This document shows positions 1 to 7,461 of a stretch of DNA of 64,000 nucleotides, piece by piece. The notes below the pieces were generated by a model that saw only the letters and a program-made list of their open reading frames with translations, was not told the origin of the DNA and did no database searches. A program made the translations under genes and the position numbers. The DNA is from Acidobacteriota bacterium (GTDB taxonomy: Bacteria > Acidobacteriota > Blastocatellia > RBC074), in contig JADJLO010000016.1 in the NCBI GenBank assembly GCA_016710075.1, positions 75,951-139,950 of the forward strand, in the 5' to 3' direction. Numbering within the stretch: position 1 is the first letter of the stretch; each line of letters opens with the position of its first letter.

Positions 1-71
1 ACGGTCAGTAAAAATATGATCAACCCCAGTACCTTGAATTTCATAAATCTGCGCCCAGGTTAAAGAAAAAA

Positions 72-226
72 GATTACGAAACAGACGAAATATACGAAAC
101 AAACGAAAAGAGCAAAAGGGTAAAAACCAGAATTTTATTTGATTATTTCGGCCATCTGGAAGATCTTGCCGATTGAACGATTGAAAGTCTTTCGTATGTT
201 TCGTTTATTTCGTCTGTTTCGTAATC
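72..226. repeat. 9-bp-period intergenic palindrome, copy 1
   Basis: Left arm 72-110 starts GATTACGAAACAGACG and right arm 189-226 ends in its complement CGTCTGTTTCGTAATC; the loop is about 78 nt. The arms repeat a 9-bp unit of the form ACGAAAYAR. It ends 16 nt before the first gene of the window. The loop does not resemble the conserved core of copies 3, 8, 9 and 10. Role unknown; ERIC-like in size and placement. Confidence 0.85.
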
Positions 227-242
227 CTGCTATATTCATCAT

Positions 243-2714
243 ATGCGCTATGTCAACAATCCGCCGAATCCCTGGCTGAACACTCAACACGAATGGATTG
301 GAGAGCCTCCTGAAGCAAAGCTTGAGATCTTCGAGGAGACCGAGACGCGCACGATCATCACCAGCAACAACAGCCCCGACATTCCCTTCGATTATTCGAT
401 CAATTGTTATCGCGGCTGCCAGCACGCGTGCACCTATTGCTTTTCGCGCCCGACACACGAATACCTGGGGTTTGGCGCCGGGACCGATTTTGAACGCAAG
501 ATCGTGGCCAAGATCCACGCGCCTGAATTGTTGCGCAAAGAATTGATGAAGAAAAGCTGGAAGGGCGAGACTCTGGTCTTCTCCTTCACTTCGGATCCTT
601 ACATTCCGATCGAGGCCAACTATAAACTGACACAGCGCTGTCTCAAGGTCTGCCTGGAATTCAGAAATCCAGTGAGCATCATCACGAAATCCGCATTGAT
701 CAGGCGCGATCTCGATCTGATTGCCGAGCTCTCGCGCGAAACCGAAGTGTCGATTTTCTTTACCATTCCTTTTCTGGATCATGCCGTTAACCGGGCGGTC
801 GAGCCTAATGCGCCATTTCCTGAAGCTCGCTTCGGTGCGATGAAGGCATTTGCCGATGCCGGCGTCAGAGTTGGAGTCGGCATCGCTCCGATCATTCCAG
901 GTCTCAATGAGCATGAGATTCCAGCAATTCTCGAGAGAGCCCGCGACGCCGGAGCCCAATCGGCCTTCATCAATCTGCTCAGACTGCCCGGCAGCGTCAA
1001 ACCCTATTTTCTCGAAAGGCTTGAAGAGAGGCTGCCGCTCAAGGCTCGAAAGATCATCAATAAAGTAAAAGAAGCCAAGGGCGGAGTTTTAAACAAGAGC
1101 GAATTCGGCGAACGAATGAAGGGCGAGGGCCCATACTGGGAGATGATCTTAAAATCGTTCGAAGTACACACTCGCAGACTCGGCCTCAATCAGAAAAGAA
1201 TCGAGACCGGCGAGCGAAAAACACATTCAGACGTCCCACCAATCAGGGAAACCTCTTCGATATCTGAAAGGAAAAAGATGAAAATTATCCGCCGGTGCTC
1301 AATCACCTGCCTGCTGCTGCTCGTCTGCCTGACGGCATTTCCCGGCCAAAGATCGACGGCCAACAAACCTTCAAAGAGATACAACATCATTTCGATAGTT
1401 ACCGACGATCAGGCCTCGTGGACTGTCGGTGCATACGGCAATCGCGAATCGATCACTCCGAATATGGACCGTCTGGCGCGTGAAGGAGCGAAGTTCACGA
1501 ATGCCTTCGTGACCACTCCTGTTTGCTCGCCGAGCCGGGCAGGCTTTCTCACCGGGCTCTACTCGACGCAGGCCGGCATCACCGACTGGATCTCTCCGAA
1601 AGAAGCGGAAAACGGATTGGGGCTGCCTCCGCGGACGACCACATGGCCCGAGGTGCTCCAGAGAAGTGGCTATCGAACCGCACTCTTCGGCAAGTGGCAC
1701 CTCGGCACGAAACCTCAATTTCATCCGACAAAAACCGGGTTCGATTACTTTTTCGGCTCGCTTGCGGGATCATTCGAGCCGATGAACCCGACCCTGGAAG
1801 TTGACGGCAAGCCTCAGAAACTACAGGGCCCCGCATCTGATCTCGTGATGACAGATGCTCTCAAATTCATAGAGAAGAACAAGGACACGAATTTTGCGGC
1901 GTTGATTCATTTCCGCGAGCCGCATACTCCATACACACCGATGCCGGAGGAAGATACCGCACTCTTTAGAAATTCAGATCCAACAATCCCCCGGTTAAAC
2001 GGTTTGGATATCGCCAAGGTGAAACAATGGCACCGCGAATATTACGCCGCAGTCCACGCCATCGATCGAAACCTGGGCAGGCTTCTGGCTAAACTCGATG
2101 AATTGGGACTTGCCGAAAACACCATAGTCATGTTTACCAGCGATCACGGCTATAACATCGGCCAGCACATGATTCATACCAAGGGCAACGGCTACTGGAT
2201 CGCCGGCGGAGTCGCCGGCCCGACGCGCCCGAACATGTTCGACACCTCGCTGAGAATACCGCTGCTCATACGCTGGCCCGGCGTGGTCAAACCCGGGACT
2301 GAAATAAAAGAGACGATCATCCATCTCGATACGTTTGCATCGGTGCTCGGGATGCTCGGAATAAAATCTCCCGCCGCCCTCAAACAAAATGGCATGGATT
2401 TCTCTCCCCTGCTCAGAAGCGAAAATTTGAATCTGAAATGGCGAGATACCTTCTTCGGCCAGTATGATCTTCACAACAACGGTCTGGCTTTCATGAGAAT
2501 GATTAGAACCGATGATTGGAAACTCGTCAGGCATCACGCTGCCGATCAACTCGATGAGCTCTACGATCTTAAAAATGATCCAGGCGAGACCAGGAATTTC
2601 TACAACAATCAGCAATATCAAGAAGTTCGCAATGGCCTGCAAAAACGCCTGACGGCCTGGCAAAGAAGCATCAATGACCCGCTGCTGCGCGAAAGTAGAA
2701 TTAATTTCAGGTGA
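243..2714 (+). CDS. Radical SAM protein (PA0069/SplB-like) fused in frame to a sulfatase
   Basis: A single 823-codon open frame holds two unrelated proteins. Residues 1 to about 320 are a radical SAM protein of the PA0069/Rv2578c family (related to spore photoproduct lyase): the cluster motif is CQHACTYC (Cys59, Cys63, Cys66), followed by FSFTSDPYIP and GVGIAPIIPGLN. Its biochemical role is not known. After a linker of some 20 residues without homology, residue 346 is a Met that begins a hydrophobic signal peptide and a complete sulfatase. A signal peptide in the middle of a cytoplasmic radical SAM protein makes a working fusion unlikely; the simplest reading is that the first gene lost its stop codon, while the sulfatase keeps its own start (listed separately). 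Start ATG at 243 directly follows the palindromic repeat and has no evident Shine-Dalgarno sequence. Confidence 0.8.
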   Translation: MRYVNNPPNPWLNTQHEWIGEPPEAKLEIFEETETRTIITSNNSPDIPFDYSINCYRGCQHACTYCFSRPTHEYLGFGAGTDFERKIVAKIHAPELLRKELMKKSWKGETLVFSFTSDPYIPIEANYKLTQRCLKVCLEFRNPVSIITKSALIRRDLDLIAELSRETEVSIFFTIPFLDHAVNRAVEPNAPFPEARFGAMKAFADAGVRVGVGIAPIIPGLNEHEIPAILERARDAGAQSAFINLLRLPGSVKPYFLERLEERLPLKARKIINKVKEAKGGVLNKSEFGERMKGEGPYWEMILKSFEVHTRRLGLNQKRIETGERKTHSDVPPIRETSSISERKKMKIIRRCSITCLLLLVCLTAFPGQRSTANKPSKRYNIISIVTDDQASWTVGAYGNRESITPNMDRLAREGAKFTNAFVTTPVCSPSRAGFLTGLYSTQAGITDWISPKEAENGLGLPPRTTTWPEVLQRSGYRTALFGKWHLGTKPQFHPTKTGFDYFFGSLAGSFEPMNPTLEVDGKPQKLQGPASDLVMTDALKFIEKNKDTNFAALIHFREPHTPYTPMPEEDTALFRNSDPTIPRLNGLDIAKVKQWHREYYAAVHAIDRNLGRLLAKLDELGLAENTIVMFTSDHGYNIGQHMIHTKGNGYWIAGGVAGPTRPNMFDTSLRIPLLIRWPGVVKPGTEIKETIIHLDTFASVLGMLGIKSPAALKQNGMDFSPLLRSENLNLKWRDTFFGQYDLHNNGLAFMRMIRTDDWKLVRHHAADQLDELYDLKNDPGETRNFYNNQQYQEVRNGLQKRLTAWQRSINDPLLRESRINFR
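1278..2714 (+). CDS. Secreted sulfatase (internal start of the fused frame)
   Basis: This is the sulfatase half of the preceding frame, most probably translated independently: ATG 1278 is preceded by AAAGGAAAAAG, a reasonable ribosome binding site. It gives 478 residues. A signal peptide (KIIRRC, then LLLLVCLTAFPG) precedes the alkaline-phosphatase-superfamily fold. The metal-binding N-terminus is IVTDDQ, and the sulfatase signature CSPSRAGFLTG carries the Cys expected to become formylglycine, so a formylglycine-generating enzyme is needed. GKWHLG, HFREPHTPY and FTSDHGYNIGQH are further active-site segments of the family. Substrate unknown; such periplasmic sulfatases usually act on sulfated polysaccharides or similar esters, consistent with the polymer-uptake flavour of the nearby receptors. 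Confidence 0.85.
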   Translation: MKIIRRCSITCLLLLVCLTAFPGQRSTANKPSKRYNIISIVTDDQASWTVGAYGNRESITPNMDRLAREGAKFTNAFVTTPVCSPSRAGFLTGLYSTQAGITDWISPKEAENGLGLPPRTTTWPEVLQRSGYRTALFGKWHLGTKPQFHPTKTGFDYFFGSLAGSFEPMNPTLEVDGKPQKLQGPASDLVMTDALKFIEKNKDTNFAALIHFREPHTPYTPMPEEDTALFRNSDPTIPRLNGLDIAKVKQWHREYYAAVHAIDRNLGRLLAKLDELGLAENTIVMFTSDHGYNIGQHMIHTKGNGYWIAGGVAGPTRPNMFDTSLRIPLLIRWPGVVKPGTEIKETIIHLDTFASVLGMLGIKSPAALKQNGMDFSPLLRSENLNLKWRDTFFGQYDLHNNGLAFMRMIRTDDWKLVRHHAADQLDELYDLKNDPGETRNFYNNQQYQEVRNGLQKRLTAWQRSINDPLLRESRINFR

Positions 2715-2746
2715 ATCTGACGGTTAGACCCCCCTTGAATGCAGAA

Positions 2747-2785
2747 CGAGTTGGAGCGCAGGTGAGACGCCTGCGCTCCAACTCG
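2747..2785. repeat. GCGCAGG/CCTGCGC hairpin (CAGGCG family)
   Basis: Perfect 16-bp stem CGAGTTGGAGCGCAGG / CCTGCGCTCCAACTCG with a 7-nt loop, 33 nt after the sulfatase stop. It shares the GGAGCGCAGG...CCTGCGCTCC core with hairpins at 11438, 17498 and 50072. No T-tract follows, so rho-independent termination is uncertain. Confidence 0.75.
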
Positions 2786-2960
2786 CCTGCCTGATTTCAA
2801 GATCAATCCTCATCTTTTCGACTTTCTTTCCATTTTTTCGGATGTCCGGTTTCAATTTTCGTAGCCCAACTGGAAAGGCAAAGCCTCAGGTTGATCATCC
2901 GGTCGCCTTGGGTCGTCATTAAAAGCTGCAAACAAGACAGTTAAAGTTTCGCCGGCATTA

Positions 2961-2981
2961 TTTGGTCGACTGTTGACCAAA
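2961..2981. promoter_or_regulatory. Candidate operator palindrome upstream of the first receptor
   Basis: TTTGGTC, 7 nt, GACCAAA: a perfect 7-bp inverted repeat 86 nt before the receptor start. The TGGTC/GACCA half-sites resemble those of GntR-type regulators, but no regulator gene is nearby. Assignment is inference. Confidence 0.35.
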
Positions 2982-3066
2982 TCGCATAATCTGGAACATG
3001 ACTTGCAGGTTGTTTAATGAAGCAAATCACAATAATCAACTACCCTTAAGAACTCGGAGACAAACT

Positions 3067-6000
3067 ATGAAAAAGAGACTGGAAAATAATTTTACAGCTC
3101 TCCTTACCGCTATTAGCTTGAGCCTGCTTCTTGCGAGCAGCGCCCTGGCTCAGTCCAGTTCCCGGATTAACGGCACGGTGTTCGATGCGAACGGAGCCGT
3201 GGTTGCGGGAGCGAAGGTGACGGCGAAAAATGAAGCCACCGGAATCTCGCAAACTCAGATGACTACGGAATCCGGTCTCTATTCATTCCCGTCATTAGCG
3301 GTTGGAAGCTATACGATCACTATCGATATGGCAGGGTTCAAGACAGCCTCTCAGGCCGGAGTTGTGATTCAGATCAACACTCCGGTAACCGTGGATATCT
3401 CCATGGAAATCGGGCAGGCCAACGAAATCGTCAACATCACCGGCGGCCAGGAGAGGCTGCAGACCAACAATGCCACCATCGGCAACGTGGTTCAGCAGAA
3501 AGCAATCGAGTCGCTGCCGCTCAACGGACGTAATCCGCTGACGCTGCTCGTGCTTGAGCCCGGAGTCGTCCAGAGATCTTTCGGCGGAGCCGGATCGGGA
3601 GTGCACGTTAATGGCTCGCGCGACCGCGCATTCAACGTGACCATCGACGGTATCGAGGCGAACGAGTCGACGGTGCCGAATCCTGTTTCAAACCTCTATC
3701 GCATCAACCCTGACAACGTTCAGGAATATAAAGTCACGACCAACAACGCGACTGCCGAGGAAGGCCGCAACAGCGGAGCCTCGATTGCGATTGCAACTCG
3801 CAGCGGGACCAACAATTACCATGGCACGCTGTGGGAATTTTTCAGGAATACCGCCCTCAATGCGAACGATTATTACGCCAATGCGAAAGGCACGATCAAG
3901 CCCGACATCAAGCTTCATCAGTACGGTCTCGAAGGCGGCGGCCCGATCATCAAGAACAGGACCTTCTTCTTCGGCAGCTGGCAGGGACAGAATGTAAAGT
4001 TCACCCAGCCGATCGATCAGACCTTCGGATTCCCAAACCTTTACACTCCAAGCGCTCTGGCCGGCAAATTCCGTTACTTCAAAGCGGACCCGGCAAAACC
4101 GCTGGTGATCAACGGGGCGACGATCACACGCAACGTTCCCGCGCTGGTTGATCGCAAGACCGGCGCCTATGCACCTGGTGTACGTGATTGCACCAGTGCC
4201 ACGGATATTGGGTGTGTCGCAAGCTATGACATCATCCTCAACGACCCGCGCAAGATCGGCATCGACCCGGTGATTGGCAAGCTCTTCGGTCTGTATCCGA
4301 AGCCGAACGATTATTCGATTGGCGACGGTCTGAATACGGCCACCTACGCCTGGAACCCGCCGACTCAGAACCAGGGACCGAACTGGGCCATCCGCGTCGA
4401 CCATACTCTCAATGATAAGAACACGCTGTTCGCGCGCTTCCTCTATGCGGATCAAAACACAAAACAGGGAGACCCGCTCAATGGTCGTCCTCAGGTCTTC
4501 CCGGGATTCGCACCCCTCGGAGAAGTCTTTCGCGCATCGAAGAATCTGTCGGTTGGCTGGCGTTCTCAGTTGACGTCAAATATCAGCAATGAATTCATCA
4601 TCGGGTTCGCGCGTTTCAACTTCCTGTTCACGCAGGGCGAGGCGAACCCGGACTTTCCGAACATCGTGCCATTCACCTTCAATAACGCGAGCCTGCCCTA
4701 CATCAACACTCCCCGCACGGCTCGCGGTGTGACGACGCCGCAGTTTATGGACAACTTGAGCATCCTCAAGGGCGCTCATCAGATCGGCGCCGGGATCAAT
4801 GTGCGTTTCTACCAGCATAACGACCAGCGCGGACAGCCCGGCGGAATCAACGTGACGCCGTCGCTCTCATTCAGCGCCACGATTCTGGCCCCGACAATCC
4901 CGACTGGAACAACTACAGGCATCAATACGTCGAATGATCTGCCCCGCCTGCGCGGCGCAGTAAATGATTTGCTGGGAATACCTGCTCGACTTTCACAGGT
5001 ATTCATCGGCGATCTTAAGAGCGACGGTTTCCTGCCGTTCATCAAAGACGGACAGGTTTCACTCTTCGCCGTCGGCACACGCCTGAAGCAGTACAACGCC
5101 TATCTGCAGGATGAGTGGAAAGTACGTCAGAACCTGACTCTCAGCCTCGGCGTGCGTATGGAATTGAATACTCCGCCTAAAGAGGCCGCCAAGCGCGTCT
5201 ATGTCCCCAACCAGCCGATTGACGGCTCGCAGGGACTGGTCACCTTCGGCGCCGGCAAGTCCTTCTACACTGACGATCACGACCTGGCTTTCGGGCCAAG
5301 GATCGGCATTGCCTGGAGTCCCGGCAAGAGCGCCAAATTTGTCATCCGTACCGGATACGGCATTGCCTATGATCCGATCTCTTCGTTCCAGGTGACTGCT
5401 GCCATGGGACGTCCCCCGGGATTGGTCAGCACTTGTACTGCGACCGTCGGCTCGGCGCCAACTGTCGGATGCGGAAGCGTGCCTGTAAACGTTCGCATCG
5501 CCGAAGGGTTCCCTCAGGTGCTGCCGGCCCCAACGACCAAGCCGTCGTCATTCTTCACTCTGCCAAATGTTCTGTTGAATAATGCGCCTCCGGTAGCGGT
5601 CTTCGACCCGAACTATCAGATGCCTACTGTTCACCAGTGGAACCTTAACCTTCAGTATGAGCTGCCCTGGGGATTCGTCGGGCAGGCTGCCTACATCGGA
5701 CGTCGCGGGACTCACCTGCAGCGGGCGTATGACATCAACCAGATCGACGCCACGCCGATTCTGGGCGACTTCAAGCTGATGCAGGCAAATCTTGCCAAAG
5801 GCTGCAACTCTGACGGGTTGAACTGTCCTGTTGGGACGACCGGAACGTTGATCTCAATCGTCAACTATCCGACTTCAATCCCGAACAGTCCGAAAGGGCC
5901 ACTGAGTCAGTCATTCGTCAACACAGGAAACCCTTTAACTGAACTGCAGCGGAACGGCGCAGGCTCCTTCGCGGGTTTCGTTGAACAGACGACACTGGCG

Positions 6001-6873
6001 TTGAAGCTGCGGCCAAATCAGCAGTTCGGTATAATCACCTATATCGACGCCGGCGGAGATTCTTATTACCACTCGGCGCAGTTTACTCTGCGCAAGCGAT
6101 TTGAAAAGGGATTCCTTTTCGGCATGGCCTACACCTTCGGCAAGTCGATTGACAACCAGTCGGTCGACCCGGTCGGAGCCTCATCAGGCGGCGGACTCTC
6201 AACGACCAATTCGCGTACGCCGACCAACATACGCAACTGGCGCGGCGAGAGAGCGCTTTCAGACTTCAACCGCACACACGTACTGACAGGCAGTGGAGTC
6301 TGGGAACTGCCCGTCGGCAAAGGCAAATGGCTGGATGCCAAAAACGGGATTCTTAATACGATAGTGGGCGGGTGGAACCTCAACGCCATCTTTACATCCA
6401 TGACCGGTGAGCCGTTCGCGGTGCGCAGCGGTGTGCGAACGTCAAACTTCTCGCATGAATCGCGCGCCGACATCATTAAACCGGTTGAAGCGAAGCTGCA
6501 GTACCTGCCCGGTGTGGCGGGACCTTCAGTCTTCGCTGATGCCAGCGCCTTCGCAATCCCTGCGCCCGGATCTGACGGCGCCGGCCGCAATATCTTCATC
6601 TCTCCCGGCTACTGGAATCTCGATCTCGGAGTCACCAAGAATTTCCAGTTGACGGAGAGGTTCAAACTGGAACTCCGCGGCGAGTTCTTCAACGCGCTCA
6701 ATCATACCAACTTCGACAATCCGCGCGATGCTTCGAGCGGATCGCCGAGCATCCTCTCAACGGTGTTCGGTCAGTCCTGCTGTCAGGCGGTCTCTCCGCC
6801 CTCCACGCAGACCATCATTCAGACAGGTGAGTCTGCTCGCGTGATCCAGCTTGCACTGAAGTTGAAGTTCTAA
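3067..6873 (+). CDS. Oar-like TonB-dependent outer-membrane receptor
   Basis: Product of 1268 residues, an outer-membrane TonB-dependent transporter of the Oar/carboxypeptidase-regulatory-like type abundant in Acidobacteriota. ATG 3067 is chosen because GGAG lies 7 nt upstream and a clean signal peptide follows (MKKRLENN, then LSLLLASSALAQ). An upstream ATG at 2998 would add 23 residues without export character. Mature residues about 30-125 are a carboxypeptidase-regulatory-like beta domain (INGTVFDANGAVVAGAKV, YSFPSLAVGSYTI). The plug follows, with LPLNGRNPLTLL and VNGSRDRAFNVTIDG, then a long beta-barrel. The protein ends VIQLALKLKF, the alternating pattern with terminal Phe expected for barrel insertion. 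Substrate is unknown; related proteins import large oligomers. A strong terminator follows. Confidence 0.9.
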   Translation: MKKRLENNFTALLTAISLSLLLASSALAQSSSRINGTVFDANGAVVAGAKVTAKNEATGISQTQMTTESGLYSFPSLAVGSYTITIDMAGFKTASQAGVVIQINTPVTVDISMEIGQANEIVNITGGQERLQTNNATIGNVVQQKAIESLPLNGRNPLTLLVLEPGVVQRSFGGAGSGVHVNGSRDRAFNVTIDGIEANESTVPNPVSNLYRINPDNVQEYKVTTNNATAEEGRNSGASIAIATRSGTNNYHGTLWEFFRNTALNANDYYANAKGTIKPDIKLHQYGLEGGGPIIKNRTFFFGSWQGQNVKFTQPIDQTFGFPNLYTPSALAGKFRYFKADPAKPLVINGATITRNVPALVDRKTGAYAPGVRDCTSATDIGCVASYDIILNDPRKIGIDPVIGKLFGLYPKPNDYSIGDGLNTATYAWNPPTQNQGPNWAIRVDHTLNDKNTLFARFLYADQNTKQGDPLNGRPQVFPGFAPLGEVFRASKNLSVGWRSQLTSNISNEFIIGFARFNFLFTQGEANPDFPNIVPFTFNNASLPYINTPRTARGVTTPQFMDNLSILKGAHQIGAGINVRFYQHNDQRGQPGGINVTPSLSFSATILAPTIPTGTTTGINTSNDLPRLRGAVNDLLGIPARLSQVFIGDLKSDGFLPFIKDGQVSLFAVGTRLKQYNAYLQDEWKVRQNLTLSLGVRMELNTPPKEAAKRVYVPNQPIDGSQGLVTFGAGKSFYTDDHDLAFGPRIGIAWSPGKSAKFVIRTGYGIAYDPISSFQVTAAMGRPPGLVSTCTATVGSAPTVGCGSVPVNVRIAEGFPQVLPAPTTKPSSFFTLPNVLLNNAPPVAVFDPNYQMPTVHQWNLNLQYELPWGFVGQAAYIGRRGTHLQRAYDINQIDATPILGDFKLMQANLAKGCNSDGLNCPVGTTGTLISIVNYPTSIPNSPKGPLSQSFVNTGNPLTELQRNGAGSFAGFVEQTTLALKLRPNQQFGIITYIDAGGDSYYHSAQFTLRKRFEKGFLFGMAYTFGKSIDNQSVDPVGASSGGGLSTTNSRTPTNIRNWRGERALSDFNRTHVLTGSGVWELPVGKGKWLDAKNGILNTIVGGWNLNAIFTSMTGEPFAVRSGVRTSNFSHESRADIIKPVEAKLQYLPGVAGPSVFADASAFAIPAPGSDGAGRNIFISPGYWNLDLGVTKNFQLTERFKLELRGEFFNALNHTNFDNPRDASSGSPSILSTVFGQSCCQAVSPPSTQTIIQTGESARVIQLALKLKF

Positions 6874-6910
6874 ACCCGATAACGCGGATTTCATAACCCG
6901 CGCTGAATAA

Positions 6911-6954
6911 AAAAGCGGGAAAGATCAGGAATCAACCTGGTCTTTCCCGCTTTT
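6911..6954 (+). terminator. Rho-independent terminator of the first receptor gene
   Basis: AAAAGCGGGAAAGATCAGG and its complement CCTGGTCTTTCCCGCTTTT form a stem of about 19 bp (one G-U pair) with a 6-nt loop, followed by CTTTTTC. It lies 38 nt after the stop codon. Confidence 0.9.
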
Positions 6955-7076
6955 CTTTTTCTTAGAAGATAGCGAAACAGGCGAAATAAACGAATCAAAT
7001 GAAAAATTACAATCTGATGTTAAGCGCGGAATATTCTTTATTTTGATTTGACTAGCCCACAACCCGCGAAGCGGGT

Positions 7077-7294
7077 GGCAGCATGTAGCCCAGGGTGAAG
7101 CGAGGCCGAAGGCCGAGCGAACCCTGGGTTTCGTAATCAACATCATTCCGAGCCCGTGAAACGGGCGACAGAAAAACAGCCGCTAAACTTTTGGCCCTAA
7201 ATCTGCCGCCCACTTCGTGGGCTTGAGTTCTATTTTTAACTGTACCCAGGGTTCCGCTCGGCTTCGCCTCGCTCCACCCTGGGCTACATGCTGC
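7077..7294. repeat. Long inverted repeat with CCCAGGGT arms
   Basis: Arms of about 52 bp at 7077-7129 and 7243-7294: the left reads GCATGTAGCCCAGGGTGAAG, the right is its near complement ending ACCCTGGGCTACATGC. Each arm also contains a smaller palindrome (GGCCGAAGGCC in the left). Small hairpins CCCGCGAAGCGGG and CCCACTTCGTGGG lie just outside and inside. Confidence 0.8.
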
Positions 7295-7314
7295 CGCCGG
7301 CTTCGCCGGCTGTT

Positions 7315-7377
7315 TGAATTACTTCAAAAGAACGTGTCAAACCGATTCAGAAATACTTATTTGCGTAACATCAGTTA
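7315..7377. repeat. Half copy of the ACTGATGTTACGCAAAT palindrome
   Basis: About 62 bp starting GAATTACTTCAAAAGAACGT and ending TTGCGTAACATCAGT closely match one arm of the full palindrome at 40541-40683. The complementary arm is missing here. Confidence 0.8.
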
Positions 7378-7461
7378 CAATATCAAGAAACTCGGGGGCT
7401 CAGCGCCTGATATTTTTCCGTGTGTTTCGTTTATTCCGTCAGTCTCGTCATCTTTCTTTTT

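Larger units (their letters stand above)
6967..7451. repeat. 9-bp-period palindrome, copy 2, degenerate and interrupted
   Basis: A left arm at 6967-7007 (GCGAAACAGGCGAAATAAACG) and a right arm at about 7420-7451 (TGTTTCGTTTATTCCGTC) are diverged but recognisable arms. The roughly 410 bp between them hold two other repeat types listed separately, suggesting that other elements inserted into this copy. It lies between two convergent receptor genes. Confidence 0.6.

Noticed and set aside
3688..4455. 255-codon minus-strand frame
   Set aside because: Antisense shadow of the first receptor gene.
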